NCBI GenBank assembly: GCA_050256135.1
Contig: JBFWIF010000006.1
Location: forward strand, 1 to 41,641
Reading direction: 5' to 3'
Source of the DNA: RZYP01 sp050256135
GTDB taxonomy: Bacteria; Bacillota; Negativicutes; Acidaminococcales; Acidaminococcaceae
DNA length: 41,641 bases
Part shown: one piece after another, positions 1 through 7,235 of the stretch
Position numbering within the stretch: position 1 is the first letter of the stretch
Layout of the letters: every line of letters starts with the position of its first letter
Program-made: the position numbers and the translations under genes
Notes under the pieces: generated by a model
What the model was told of the DNA's origin: nothing
What the model saw: the letters and a program-made list of their open reading frames with translations, nothing else
The model's database searches: none

Positions 1-1
1 A

Positions 2-145
2 CCTATAGGTAACTTTGGTATCGGTTTCCGCCTGGATGACAAAGTATTGCAAGGGGATATCCAGAAAGTTTTAAATGAGAAGAAAAAAGATGGTACCAGT
101 GCTAAAATTTCTAAACAATGGTTTGGCGCAGATATAGTTAAATAA
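2..145 (+). CDS. Polar amino-acid ABC transporter substrate-binding protein, C-terminal fragment
   Basis: Only the last 47 codons are in the window; the reading frame is open from base 2 and ends at TAA 143-145. The peptide has the usual end of a periplasmic amino-acid binding protein (SBP_bac_3 family): a GIGFRLDD stretch, a helix with KKKDGTSAKIS, and a final KQWFGADIVK. The KQWFG motif near the terminus is highly characteristic of this family. The permease and ATPase of what is probably the same importer follow. The gene is separated from them by a terminator-like hairpin, consistent with the binding protein being made in excess. The substrate cannot be read from this fragment. Confidence 0.85.
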   Translation, partial: PIGNFGIGFRLDDKVLQGDIQKVLNEKKKDGTSAKISKQWFGADIVK

Positions 146-153
146 ATTAGCTG

Positions 154-187
154 ATGAGGCCAATGACTTGCTATTGGCCTCATTTTT
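154..187 (+). terminator. Rho-independent terminator after binding-protein gene
   Basis: An 11-bp perfect stem (154-164 with 173-183) around an 8-nt loop is followed by five T residues (183-187). It sits 9 nt after the stop codon of the binding-protein gene. The loop also contains the -35-like box of the next promoter. Confidence 0.85.
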
Positions 188-197
188 CGCATATAAT
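168..197 (+). promoter_or_regulatory. Promoter candidate for the ABC permease/ATPase pair
   Basis: TTGCTA (168-173), an 18-bp spacer and a perfect TATAAT (192-197) lie upstream of the permease start at 236. The -35 box falls in the loop and stem of the preceding terminator. It would let permease and ATPase be transcribed separately from the binding protein. Confidence 0.5.
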
Positions 198-235
198 ATA
201 CACGTGTGTGAAAAAAACGGATAGGTGTGAACTAT

Positions 236-880
236 ATGGAAAAGATATTAACAATGATATACCCATTGGCGGAAGGCAGTATTGTTACCATCCAACTATT
301 TGCCATTACCTTGTTGCTGTCTGTGCCGTTGGGTTTGTTATTGGCATTGGCACGTATTTCTAAAATTAAGCCTTTAAATAAATTTGTTGAAGTCTACAAT
401 TGGATTATGCGCGGTACGCCTCTGATGCTGCAGTTGCTTTTTGTTTATTTCGCTTTACCGACCTTTGGTATCTTGCTGCCTGATGTAGCAGCTGCGGTTT
501 TAGCCTTTGTGTTGAATTATGCGGCTTATTTTGCGGAAATCTTTCGCGCAGGTATCCAATCAATACCAAAAGGACAGTACGAAGCTGCCAGAGCTCTGGG
601 TTTTACCTATGTACAGACCATGCGGAGAATTATCGTACCGCAGATGGTAAAACGTGTTTTGCCGCCAGTCGGCAACGAAACAATAACTCTCGTCAAAGAT
701 ACTTCCTTAGTATATGTTTTGGCGATGAATGACCTCTTGCGGGCAGCGCGCACGATTGTGCAGCGTGAATTTGACATGACACCTTTTGTAATCGCCGGCG
801 TCTTTTATCTGGTCATGACTTTTGTGGTAACAAGAGTTTTTAACTGGCTGGAAAAACATTACGCCAGGTATGATGAATAG
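236..880 (+). CDS. Polar amino-acid ABC transporter permease (HisM/GlnP type)
   Basis: This 214-residue inner-membrane permease belongs to the His/Glu/Gln/Arg/opine family (BPD_transp_1). Several hydrophobic membrane segments are visible (about residues 18-40, 62-80, 85-105, 188-205). The cytoplasmic EAA loop, EAARALGFTYVQTMRR at about residues 116-131, docks onto the ATPase. The start is set at ATG 236 because an AGGTG motif lies 8 nt upstream; an in-frame GTG at 227 is possible but has a poorer ribosome site. The ATPase gene begins about 11 nt after the stop, so the two are co-transcribed. The family is clear, but which amino acid is carried is not visible. Confidence 0.92.
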   Translation: MEKILTMIYPLAEGSIVTIQLFAITLLLSVPLGLLLALARISKIKPLNKFVEVYNWIMRGTPLMLQLLFVYFALPTFGILLPDVAAAVLAFVLNYAAYFAEIFRAGIQSIPKGQYEAARALGFTYVQTMRRIIVPQMVKRVLPPVGNETITLVKDTSLVYVLAMNDLLRAARTIVQREFDMTPFVIAGVFYLVMTFVVTRVFNWLEKHYARYDE

Positions 881-891
881 GGGGTGCCGTG

Positions 892-1644
892 ATGAGCGAA
901 ACTATGGTAAAAGTGGAAAATGTCCAAAAAAACTTCGGCGATCTGCAGGTGTTGAAGGATATCAGCCTTGAATTGAAGCGGGGTGAAGTAGTTGCCATTA
1001 TTGGCCCTTCCGGTTCTGGTAAAAGCACCTTGCTGCGTTGCCTGAATCGCCTGGAAACAGTTGATGGCGGTTCCATTGCAATCGAAGATGAATATTTGGT
1101 TAAGGATGCCAAATATGTTGACGATGCTGAAGCTAGAAAAATTTGCGGTAAAATGGGCATGGTTTTTCAGCAGTTCAATCTTTTTCCACATATGACTGTG
1201 CTGGAGAATTTGCTGGAAGCACCGCTGATTGTGAAAAAAATGAAGCGTGAAGAAATACTGCCTGTTGCTGAAGAGTTATTGGCTAAGGTTGGTCTGGCGG
1301 AGAAGAAAGATGTTTATCCGACCAGGCTATCCGGCGGTCAGCAGCAAAGGGTGGCTATTGCCAGAGCGCTTGCGATGAATCCTGATATCATGCTTTTTGA
1401 TGAACCGACTTCATCGCTGGATCCTGAACTGACTGGTGAAGTTTTGAAAACGATGCGCAATCTTGCGGAAGAGAATATGACGATGATCGTTGTGACGCAT
1501 GAAATGGGTTTTGCCCGTGAAGTTGCGACTAAAGTAATATTTATGGCAGACGGTATAGTGCAAGAACAAGGAACGCCGGAAGAACTTTTCGGTAATCCCA
1601 AAAACGAACGCTTAAAAGCTTTTTTAAAAAGCATATTAAGATAA
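892..1644 (+). CDS. Polar amino-acid ABC transporter ATP-binding protein (GlnQ/HisP type)
   Basis: This 250-residue ATPase energises the adjacent permease. Visible motifs are Walker A GPSGSGKST (residues 38-46), Q-loop FQQFN (about 92-96), ABC signature LSGGQQQR (146-153), Walker B IMLFDEP (166-172) and the switch histidine in VTHEMGFA (H203). EMGFA after that histidine is typical of the amino-acid importer ATPases. ATG 892 is preferred over GTG 889 because the AGGGGGTG ribosome site (879-886) is then 5 nt away rather than 2. The gene ends at a long bidirectional hairpin shared with the convergent thioesterase gene. Confidence 0.94.
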   Translation: MSETMVKVENVQKNFGDLQVLKDISLELKRGEVVAIIGPSGSGKSTLLRCLNRLETVDGGSIAIEDEYLVKDAKYVDDAEARKICGKMGMVFQQFNLFPHMTVLENLLEAPLIVKKMKREEILPVAEELLAKVGLAEKKDVYPTRLSGGQQQRVAIARALAMNPDIMLFDEPTSSLDPELTGEVLKTMRNLAEENMTMIVVTHEMGFAREVATKVIFMADGIVQEQGTPEELFGNPKNERLKAFLKSILR

Positions 1645-1691
1645 ATAGCAAAAACGGTGCTGCCATTTGGGCAGCACCGTTTTTGCTATTT
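1643..1691. terminator. Bidirectional terminator between ABC ATPase and thioesterase genes
   Basis: A nearly perfect 22-bp stem (1643-1664 with 1670-1691) and a 5-nt loop contain A-runs on the left arm and T-runs on the right arm, so it can terminate transcription from both sides. It overlaps the stop codons of both convergent genes. Confidence 0.85.
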
Positions 1692-2072
1692 GCTTTTAAG
1701 CTTAGCAAGAAATTTTTCGTTGTTAATGACAAATCTTTCATGAATGCCTTGACCGATAGGGCCATATTCATCTCTGGCACTGACGCTGAAGACGAGACGC
1801 CTGCCGTCGATGGCAGTAAGCTCGGCAGTGGCGCTGACGACCTTACCTGGTAAAGTTGCGCTGTCATGTGAAATATTCATTTTAATACCAACACTGCCAT
1901 CCGTATCTCCAAGAAAATCTTGAATAGCGGCTACGGCGGCTTTTTCCATTAATGCGACCATAGCAGGTGTAGCATAGACATCCAAGAGGCCGCTGCCCAA
2001 AGCGGAGGCTGTATTAGTGTAGAGAACGGTCTCACTGACTGTTGCGGTGAGACCTGCTTTTAGTTCTTTCAT
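1686..2072 (-). CDS. Hotdog-fold thioesterase family protein (fluoroacetyl-CoA thioesterase-like)
   Basis: This 128-residue protein resembles the FlK-like single-domain hotdog thioesterases. Thr35 (in YATPAMV), Glu43 (in LMEKAA) and His69 (in ISHDSAT) have the same 8- and 26-residue spacing as the catalytic Thr42/Glu50/His76 triad of FlK. A role in hydrolysing a small acyl-CoA is therefore likely; specificity for a fluorinated substrate is not implied, since most relatives are uncharacterised housekeeping thioesterases. The start ATG (2070-2072 on the complement) follows AAAGGAG with about 10 nt spacing. It is a single gene between divergent and convergent neighbours. The acyl-CoA ligase gene lies divergently just upstream, which may suggest a shared acyl-CoA theme. 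Confidence 0.8.
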   Translation of the reverse strand: MKELKAGLTATVSETVLYTNTASALGSGLLDVYATPAMVALMEKAAVAAIQDFLGDTDGSVGIKMNISHDSATLPGKVVSATAELTAIDGRRLVFSVSARDEYGPIGQGIHERFVINNEKFLAKLKSK

Positions 2073-2101
2073 AAGTTTGTTGCTCCTTTGTTTTTATTTT
2101 T

Positions 2102-2130
2102 ATCTTACAGAAAAATTAATGTTAGTGCAA
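2102..2130 (-). promoter_or_regulatory. Weak promoter candidate for the thioesterase gene
   Basis: On the minus strand TTGCAC (2125-2130) and TAAGAT (2102-2107) are separated by 17 bp, upstream of the start at 2072. Both boxes match the consensus only partly. Confidence 0.3.
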
Positions 2131-2178
2131 GGACTAAAAAGGCAGAGAGAAAAAAGTACATTAAAAAAGAGAATCTTG

Positions 2179-2184
2179 TATAAT
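2179..2184 (+). promoter_or_regulatory. -10 box candidate for the acyl-CoA ligase operon
   Basis: A perfect TATAAT lies 50 bp upstream of the ligase start. No convincing -35 box is visible at 16-18 bp, so the promoter is only partly supported. Confidence 0.4.
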
Positions 2185-2233
2185 ATGTAAAGAACGTAAT
2201 TACGAATTTACTTTGAGAGGGAGAAAAACATTT

Positions 2234-3715
2234 ATGTTATACTATGAAATTTTGGCCGATCATCCGGAAACGCAGACGGCACTAATTTTCAAAGAACAGA
2301 AAATGACCTACGGACAGTTGAGGGAAAGCATTGAACGCAGAGCCAATTTTTTGCAGGCAAAGGGACTAAAAAAGGGTGATAGAGTCGGTTTATTAAGTAA
2401 GAATTGTGCGGACTTTGTCATTTCTTATTTTGCGGTAATCAGGGCGGGCGGTGTTGTCGTGCCGTTTAATTTCCAGTTGGCTCCCCGAGAAATTGCCTAT
2501 ATAGTAAAAGATGCCGGCCTTAAATTAATGATTGTACGGCAAAAAATAGATTTGGCAGAAGCTTTGCAGGAAATAGATTATGCAGGTCTTACCCAATACG
2601 ATTTTATCGAAATGGAAGAGCCGATTGAGCATGAGCTCATAGATTATGAGCTGCATGAGGATGACAATTGTACGATCATCTATACTTCAGGAACAACAGG
2701 CAAACCAAAAGGAGCGATGCTCAGCCACAAAAATCTGGTAGCTAATAGCAGGGAATTTATAGCTGTTATCACAATGAGCTCTAATGATATCTGTTTATGT
2801 GTATTACCTATGTATCACTGCTTTGCCTGGACGGTTTCTGTTAGCGGGCCTTTGTTTTATGGCGGCTGCATAGTAATTCAGGAAACTTATATTTTTAAGG
2901 ATACAATGGGTTTGATTGCTAAACATAATGTGAACTTCTTCGCTGGTGTACCGACGATGATACAATTGTTTTTCAAAGGAGCAGAAGCTCATGAATTAGC
3001 CAATATCAGATGCTTTATCAGTGGCGGAGCACCGTTACCGCAGGTATTGGCTGAAGGCTTCAAAAAGAAATTTGGTAAACCTGTGCTTGAAGGGTATGGA
3101 CTTTCCGAAGCTTCACCAGTTGTAAGCGTTAATCCGGCTTCTAAGGTGAAAGTTGGTTCTATTGGACCAGCTTTGCCAGGTGTTACCGTTATGATTCAAG
3201 ATGAGGATGGTAGAGAAATGAAGCGCGGTGAAGTTGGAGAATTATGTGTGCGCGGCGATAATGTTATGCTGGGTTACCTCAATTTGCCAGAGGAAACAGC
3301 AACTGCGCTGCGCGGAGGCTGGCTGCATACAGGCGATTTGGCTTATAAAGATGAAGATGGCTATCTTTTTATTGTCGATCGTTTGAAAGACATGATTATT
3401 TCCAGCGGCGAGAATATTTACCCGCGTGAAATTGAGGAAGCTCTGTATACACATCCGCTGATTGAGGAAGCGGCCGTAATCGGCATTCCTGATAAATTGC
3501 GCGGTCAGGCGGTTTGTGCTTATATGGTTTTGACTGCAGACGCCATCCTTGATAAAAAAGAACTCAGAAAATATCTAATGGAGCGACTTGCAGCGTACAA
3601 GGTGCCCCGTGAATTCTTTTTCTGCGCGCAGTTACCGAAGAATTCTACAGGCAAAATTTTAAAAACTGCTTTGCGTGAGCAGGCATTGATTGATATGGTA
3701 AGCCGTAAGAGGTGA
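2234..3715 (+). CDS. Long-chain fatty-acid--CoA ligase / AMP-dependent synthetase
   Basis: This 493-residue adenylate-forming enzyme activates a carboxylic acid with ATP and then transfers it to CoA. The P-loop signature YTSGTTGKPKGAMLSH is at about residues 150-165. GYGLSEASPV (motif A5), a TGD core in LHTGDLAYKDEDGY, the hinge DRLKDMIISSGENIYP and the C-terminal catalytic-lysine motif NSTGKILK are all present and in order, so the enzyme looks intact. ATG 2234 is chosen because GAGAGGGAG (2214-2222) lies about 11 nt upstream; the longer TTG start at 2213 would overlap that site. A lipoprotein gene follows after 10 nt and larE overlaps that gene, so the three are probably co-transcribed. The chain length of the substrate cannot be read reliably. 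Confidence 0.9.
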   Translation: MLYYEILADHPETQTALIFKEQKMTYGQLRESIERRANFLQAKGLKKGDRVGLLSKNCADFVISYFAVIRAGGVVVPFNFQLAPREIAYIVKDAGLKLMIVRQKIDLAEALQEIDYAGLTQYDFIEMEEPIEHELIDYELHEDDNCTIIYTSGTTGKPKGAMLSHKNLVANSREFIAVITMSSNDICLCVLPMYHCFAWTVSVSGPLFYGGCIVIQETYIFKDTMGLIAKHNVNFFAGVPTMIQLFFKGAEAHELANIRCFISGGAPLPQVLAEGFKKKFGKPVLEGYGLSEASPVVSVNPASKVKVGSIGPALPGVTVMIQDEDGREMKRGEVGELCVRGDNVMLGYLNLPEETATALRGGWLHTGDLAYKDEDGYLFIVDRLKDMIISSGENIYPREIEEALYTHPLIEEAAVIGIPDKLRGQAVCAYMVLTADAILDKKELRKYLMERLAAYKVPREFFFCAQLPKNSTGKILKTALREQALIDMVSRKR

Positions 3716-3725
3716 GATAAATATT

Positions 3726-4457
3726 ATGAGAAAATTATTTTTGCTTTTAAGCTTTTTGCTTTTGACTATTGCGCTCACAGGTTGTGCAAAGGGTGAAGTT
3801 GTAATGGAATTGTCAAGATTTGGCTCAGCTGATATAGAATGTAAGATTGTTGCTATGCCGCTTGTAGCATCACAGCTTACATCTGTTAAGGAAGATTTCA
3901 GCAGCGATGGTTTTCAGGTGGAAAATATTAATGAAGATAAAATGCAGGGATTCATTGCCAAAAAGCATTTTAAGAGTCTTGATGAGTTGAATAGGGCTAA
4001 GATAGTACGTGGCTTTCAATTGAACAAAAACAAAAATAATAATCAGACAGATACTGAAAAGAATGCTGGCAGCAAAGTCAAAAATACCGCAGTAGTTTAT
4101 AAGCAGGGACTCTTATTTGATACAGTTGCTGTGAATACTCATCTTGACTTACGTGCGAATAAAAAGGATGAACACAAGGAAAGCCAATGGCTGGTTAAGA
4201 ACCTGCTGCAGCAGGTTAACCTGCGTTTTGTCCTTAAACTTCCTACAGCGTCAGACAGCAGTAATGCGACAACTAGCCCCGATGGCGGCAAGACTCTGGT
4301 CTGGGACCTTGTGTTGGGTGAGGATAACGAACTATCAGCACAAGTTACCTACCTTAATCCTTATAAAGCCAGCGGCTTGTTTATTGCAGCGCTAGGAGCA
4401 GGGATTATATTCTGGCGCAAGAAAAGAAGGAAACGCACAAATGACCAAACAGCTTAA
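3726..4457 (+). CDS. Membrane-anchored lipoprotein, DUF3153-like
   Basis: This 243-residue protein has a lipoprotein signal peptide with lipobox LTGC (lipidated Cys20). A soluble region of about 190 residues follows, then a single hydrophobic segment (about 217-230) and a very basic RKKRRKR end. Such a C-terminal anchor with a positive cytoplasmic tail puts the body outside the inner membrane, held at both ends. The fold resembles DUF3153 (LppM-like) proteins, whose biochemical role is unknown. It lies 10 nt after the acyl-CoA ligase gene, and its last 17 bases overlap larE. The linker around residues 100-115 is Asn/Lys-rich and low in complexity. Confidence 0.65.
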   Translation: MRKLFLLLSFLLLTIALTGCAKGEVVMELSRFGSADIECKIVAMPLVASQLTSVKEDFSSDGFQVENINEDKMQGFIAKKHFKSLDELNRAKIVRGFQLNKNKNNNQTDTEKNAGSKVKNTAVVYKQGLLFDTVAVNTHLDLRANKKDEHKESQWLVKNLLQQVNLRFVLKLPTASDSSNATTSPDGGKTLVWDLVLGEDNELSAQVTYLNPYKASGLFIAALGAGIIFWRKKRRKRTNDQTA

Positions 4458-5256
4458 AGAAAAATATGCAGATTTAAAAAGATATTTACAAGGGTTTGAT
4501 AGTTTGGCTGTTGCTTTTTCCGGCGGTGTTGATTCCACTTTTTTGCTGGCGGCAGCAAAAGAAGTTTTGGGCGAAAAGGTCACTGCTATTACGCTGCTTT
4601 CCGGCTTTGTGCCAGAAAGTGAAGTCAAGGAGGCAACTCTTTTTGCTGCTGCTCTAGGAGTCAAACATGAATTTATCAGAGTAGATGAACTTGATATTCC
4701 AGGCGTAGCCGAAAATCCTCCTGACCGTTGCTATTTTTGCAAAAAAGCATTGTTTAAGAAGATCAAGTCTTTGGCTGAAAAAGCAGAGATACAGCAGGTT
4801 GTAGATGGTTCCAATCTGGATGATGAAGGTGACTATCGCCCTGGCATGCACGCCCTAGCTGAACTGGGAATAAAAAGTCCACTGCGGATAGCGCAATTGA
4901 CAAAGGGAGAGATAAGAGCTTTGTCACGGATGCTGAACTTGCCTAGTTGGGATAAACCATCTTTCGCCTGTCTTGCTTCCCGCATCCCTTATGGTGAACC
5001 AATTACGAAAGAGAAGCTGATAATGATCGAAACAGCGGAAATGTTTCTGATGAAGCAGGGGTTTAAACAAATGCGTGTGCGCTGCCATGATAAACTAGCT
5101 AGGATTGAAGTGCCAGAAGCGGATATTCCTTTGTTTTTAAATAGTGCAATGCGTGAAAAAATAGCGGAGGCCTTTGCGAAAATAGGTTTTATCTATACAG
5201 CAATTGATATCAAAGGTTATCGAACGGGCAGTTTAAATGAGATACTTAAGCAGTGA
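4441..5256 (+). CDS. larE: ATP-dependent sacrificial sulfur transferase LarE
   Basis: This 271-residue PP-loop enzyme should adenylate and thiolate the pyridinium dinucleotide precursor of the nickel-pincer cofactor of lactate racemase-type enzymes. The PP-loop SGGVDS is at residues 27-32. DGSNLDDEGDYRPG and the block SFACLASRIPYG are family hallmarks; Cys177 in that block corresponds to the sulfur-donating cysteine (Cys176 in the Lactobacillus enzyme). It also has Cys97 and Cys100 in RCYFCK, so three cysteines are available, as in LarE forms that carry an Fe-S cluster and recycle sulfur. The gene overlaps the upstream lipoprotein gene by 17 bp. No larA, larB or larC is in the window. Confidence 0.9.
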   Translation: MTKQLKEKYADLKRYLQGFDSLAVAFSGGVDSTFLLAAAKEVLGEKVTAITLLSGFVPESEVKEATLFAAALGVKHEFIRVDELDIPGVAENPPDRCYFCKKALFKKIKSLAEKAEIQQVVDGSNLDDEGDYRPGMHALAELGIKSPLRIAQLTKGEIRALSRMLNLPSWDKPSFACLASRIPYGEPITKEKLIMIETAEMFLMKQGFKQMRVRCHDKLARIEVPEADIPLFLNSAMREKIAEAFAKIGFIYTAIDIKGYRTGSLNEILKQ

Positions 5257-5336
5257 TATGTCAAAATTTTTTCGTAAATATTTTGGATATGATAAAATCT
5301 AAGTGAGTATAAGAAAATGAAAGCGGGTGATGGTTC

Positions 5337-5705
5337 ATGACAATGGAATTCGAAAAAATCTGGGTTTTGAAAATTTACACTGCTGAGGATGTTTATTATA
5401 ATGATAAACCTCTTTTCAATGCGATAATTGCGGAAGCGAGAAAGCTGAAAATTGCCGGCAGTACAGTTTTTAAATGTATAGAAGGCTATGCCACTGAAAT
5501 ACGTGGCCTCGAAAGAAGGCCGCTTATTCGCTTTTCAGAACCAACTAATCTGCCAATAGTACTGGAAATCATTGATAAGAAGGAACAACTTGAATTGCTT
5601 TTGCCTTTTTTGGAAAAACATATGAAAACAGGTTTGGTTACCATTGAAGAACGTACCCGTCTGATTACGGACTATGTTCGTGAGATGCGAGGAACAAGTA
5701 AATAA
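5337..5705 (+). CDS. DUF190 domain-containing protein
   Basis: This 122-residue cytoplasmic protein belongs to the DUF190 family. The N-terminal strand KIYTAEDVYYNDKPLFNAII and the following GSTVFKCIEGYA block match the pattern of that family (GxTVxRGxxGYG in most members). The fold is ferredoxin-like and resembles PII-like regulators, and family genes often sit beside fluoride channel genes (crcB). No crcB is seen here, so function is unassigned. ATG 5337 follows GCGGGTGA closely; an in-frame ATG at 5343 is also possible. It stands alone, 80 bp after larE. Confidence 0.8.
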   Translation: MTMEFEKIWVLKIYTAEDVYYNDKPLFNAIIAEARKLKIAGSTVFKCIEGYATEIRGLERRPLIRFSEPTNLPIVLEIIDKKEQLELLLPFLEKHMKTGLVTIEERTRLITDYVREMRGTSK

Positions 5706-5908
5706 GCTGAATAATTTTCTGTAAATTTGCGTATGATACATGTCCACGTATTGAGGACTTGCACGGAAAATGTTTTTGGCAATGTCTTTTTGCAACGCAC
5801 AAATACATCTCTTGACCTTCACTGACATACTACTAAAAAATGACATATATACAATTTCGGTAAAAATACGTGTGCAAAACTGTAACTATTTGTGACTTTT
5901 TTGTAATA

Positions 5909-5937
5909 TTGTAATGCTTTTAACAGCGTGCTATAAT
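5909..5937 (+). promoter_or_regulatory. Strong promoter for the liv operon
   Basis: TTGTAA (5909-5914), a 17-bp spacer and perfect TATAAT (5932-5937) preceded by TGC (extended -10) lie upstream of livJ. The predicted start near 5944 leaves a leader of about 50 nt. The remaining 200 bases between the DUF190 gene and this promoter show no recognisable element. Confidence 0.85.
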
Positions 5938-5992
5938 AATGAACGATTAGAGATGTGTGCATTACAAAAAAACAATAAAGGGGAAGATAGTT

Positions 5993-7147
5993 GTGAAAAA
6001 AATTCTATCGGTTTTATTGGCCTCGTCATTGGCAGTCGGTATGTTGACTGGTTGCGGTGGCGAAAAGAAGGATGCCGCAAAATCCGACGTAATCAAGATA
6101 GGTGTATTCGAACCATTAACAGGTGATAATGCAGCTGGCGGTGAATTGGAATTACGTGGTATCAAATTAGCTAACAAATTACATCCTGAAGTTCTTGGCA
6201 AAAAGGTTGAACTTGTTATAGCTGATAACAAATCCGATAAGGCTGAGGCTGCGTCTGTAGCAGCTCGTCTGATTGAAAAAGATAAGGTTAAAGTAATTAT
6301 TGGTACCTATGGTTCCTCACTTGCCATGGCTGCCGGCAATATAGTTAAGGAAAATAAGATTCCTGCGATTGGTACAAGTTGTACTAACCCACAGGTGACA
6401 GCAAATAATGACTACTATTTCCGTGCTTGCTTCATTGATCCATTCCAAGGTACTGTAATGGCGAACTATGCATATAAGAATGGTGCCAGAAAAGTTGCAA
6501 TTATTCAGGAAGTATCCAATGACTACGCTGTAGGTCTTGCTAAGTTCTTTAAAGAAGCATTCATTAAACTGACAGGAAATCCAGACAGCATAATTGAAGT
6601 TGCTAATTACCAAACTGGTGACAAAGACTTCTCCGCTATTTTAACCAATATTAAGGCTAAAAACCCGGATGCTGTATTTGCGCCTGGTAACTTCACTGAA
6701 TCTGCATTGCTGATCAAACAAGCTCGTCAACTTGGTCTCACTGTTCCATTCCTTGGTGGTGACACTTGGGAAACTCAGGAATTTATTGATGTCGGCGGCA
6801 AAGATGTTGAAGGTGCAAGCCTTTCCACTGCTTTTGACCGTGAAAAAGCAACGACCGCAGAAGCTAAGAAATTCCTTGATGCTTATGTAAAAGAATACAA
6901 AGGAGAACCTTCTGCTCTTACTGCTTTAGCTTATGATGCTTATCTGATTGCTATTGATGGTATTAAACGCGCTGGTACTACTACTGATTCTGTGAAGATT
7001 CGTGAGGCTATTGCACAAACTAAAGATCTGGAAACTGTTACTGGCAAAACTACCCTCGATAAAAATGGTGATGCTATTAAAGCAGCAATAATTAAAACTG
7101 TTAAAGATGGCAAGTTCAAATATCTTGATTTTGTTGATGTGAAATAA
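5993..7147 (+). CDS. livJ: Branched-chain amino-acid ABC transporter substrate-binding lipoprotein
   Basis: This 384-residue type-I periplasmic binding protein (Peripla_BP_6, LivJ/LivK) has a lipoprotein signal with lipobox LTGC (Cys21). The mature part opens with IKIGVFEPLTGDNAAGG, the family's typical ligand-lobe start, and contains a VIGTYGSS segment. GTG 5993 is the likely start: AAGGGGAAG lies 6 nt upstream and the signal peptide starts there. The upstream in-frame GTG at 5957 would be almost leaderless relative to the promoter. It is the first gene of a five-gene importer operon and is followed by a strong hairpin that should keep its level above that of the membrane parts. Leu/Ile/Val is the family-level substrate guess. 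Confidence 0.92.
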   Translation: MKKILSVLLASSLAVGMLTGCGGEKKDAAKSDVIKIGVFEPLTGDNAAGGELELRGIKLANKLHPEVLGKKVELVIADNKSDKAEAASVAARLIEKDKVKVIIGTYGSSLAMAAGNIVKENKIPAIGTSCTNPQVTANNDYYFRACFIDPFQGTVMANYAYKNGARKVAIIQEVSNDYAVGLAKFFKEAFIKLTGNPDSIIEVANYQTGDKDFSAILTNIKAKNPDAVFAPGNFTESALLIKQARQLGLTVPFLGGDTWETQEFIDVGGKDVEGASLSTAFDREKATTAEAKKFLDAYVKEYKGEPSALTALAYDAYLIAIDGIKRAGTTTDSVKIREAIAQTKDLETVTGKTTLDKNGDAIKAAIIKTVKDGKFKYLDFVDVK

Positions 7148-7176
7148 ATATCTTTTTGGCCTTAGTTATTACTTGT

Positions 7177-7212
7177 GCTTCCTTCCCAAGGGAAGGAAGC
7201 AATTCTTTTTTC
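7177..7212 (+). terminator. Attenuator-like terminator between livJ and livH
   Basis: An 11-bp perfect inverted repeat (7177-7187 with 7190-7200) is followed by a T-rich tract (7203-7211). Because livHMGF follow without an obvious promoter of their own, it probably works as a partial terminator. Confidence 0.75.
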
Positions 7213-7235
7213 AATTAAGTATGGTGGTGTAAATA

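Noticed and set aside
154..363. 69-codon plus-strand frame over the start of the permease gene
   Set aside because: It begins inside a terminator hairpin and overlaps the permease out of frame, and has no ribosome site.
3726..4457. Calling the lipoprotein a sulfur-donor or lar component because larE overlaps it
   Set aside because: There is no motif supporting a role in cofactor synthesis; overlap shows only co-transcription.
5706..5908. Possible riboswitch or T-box before the liv operon
   Set aside because: No T-box motif, aptamer core or terminator/antiterminator pair was found; only the promoter close to livJ is supported.
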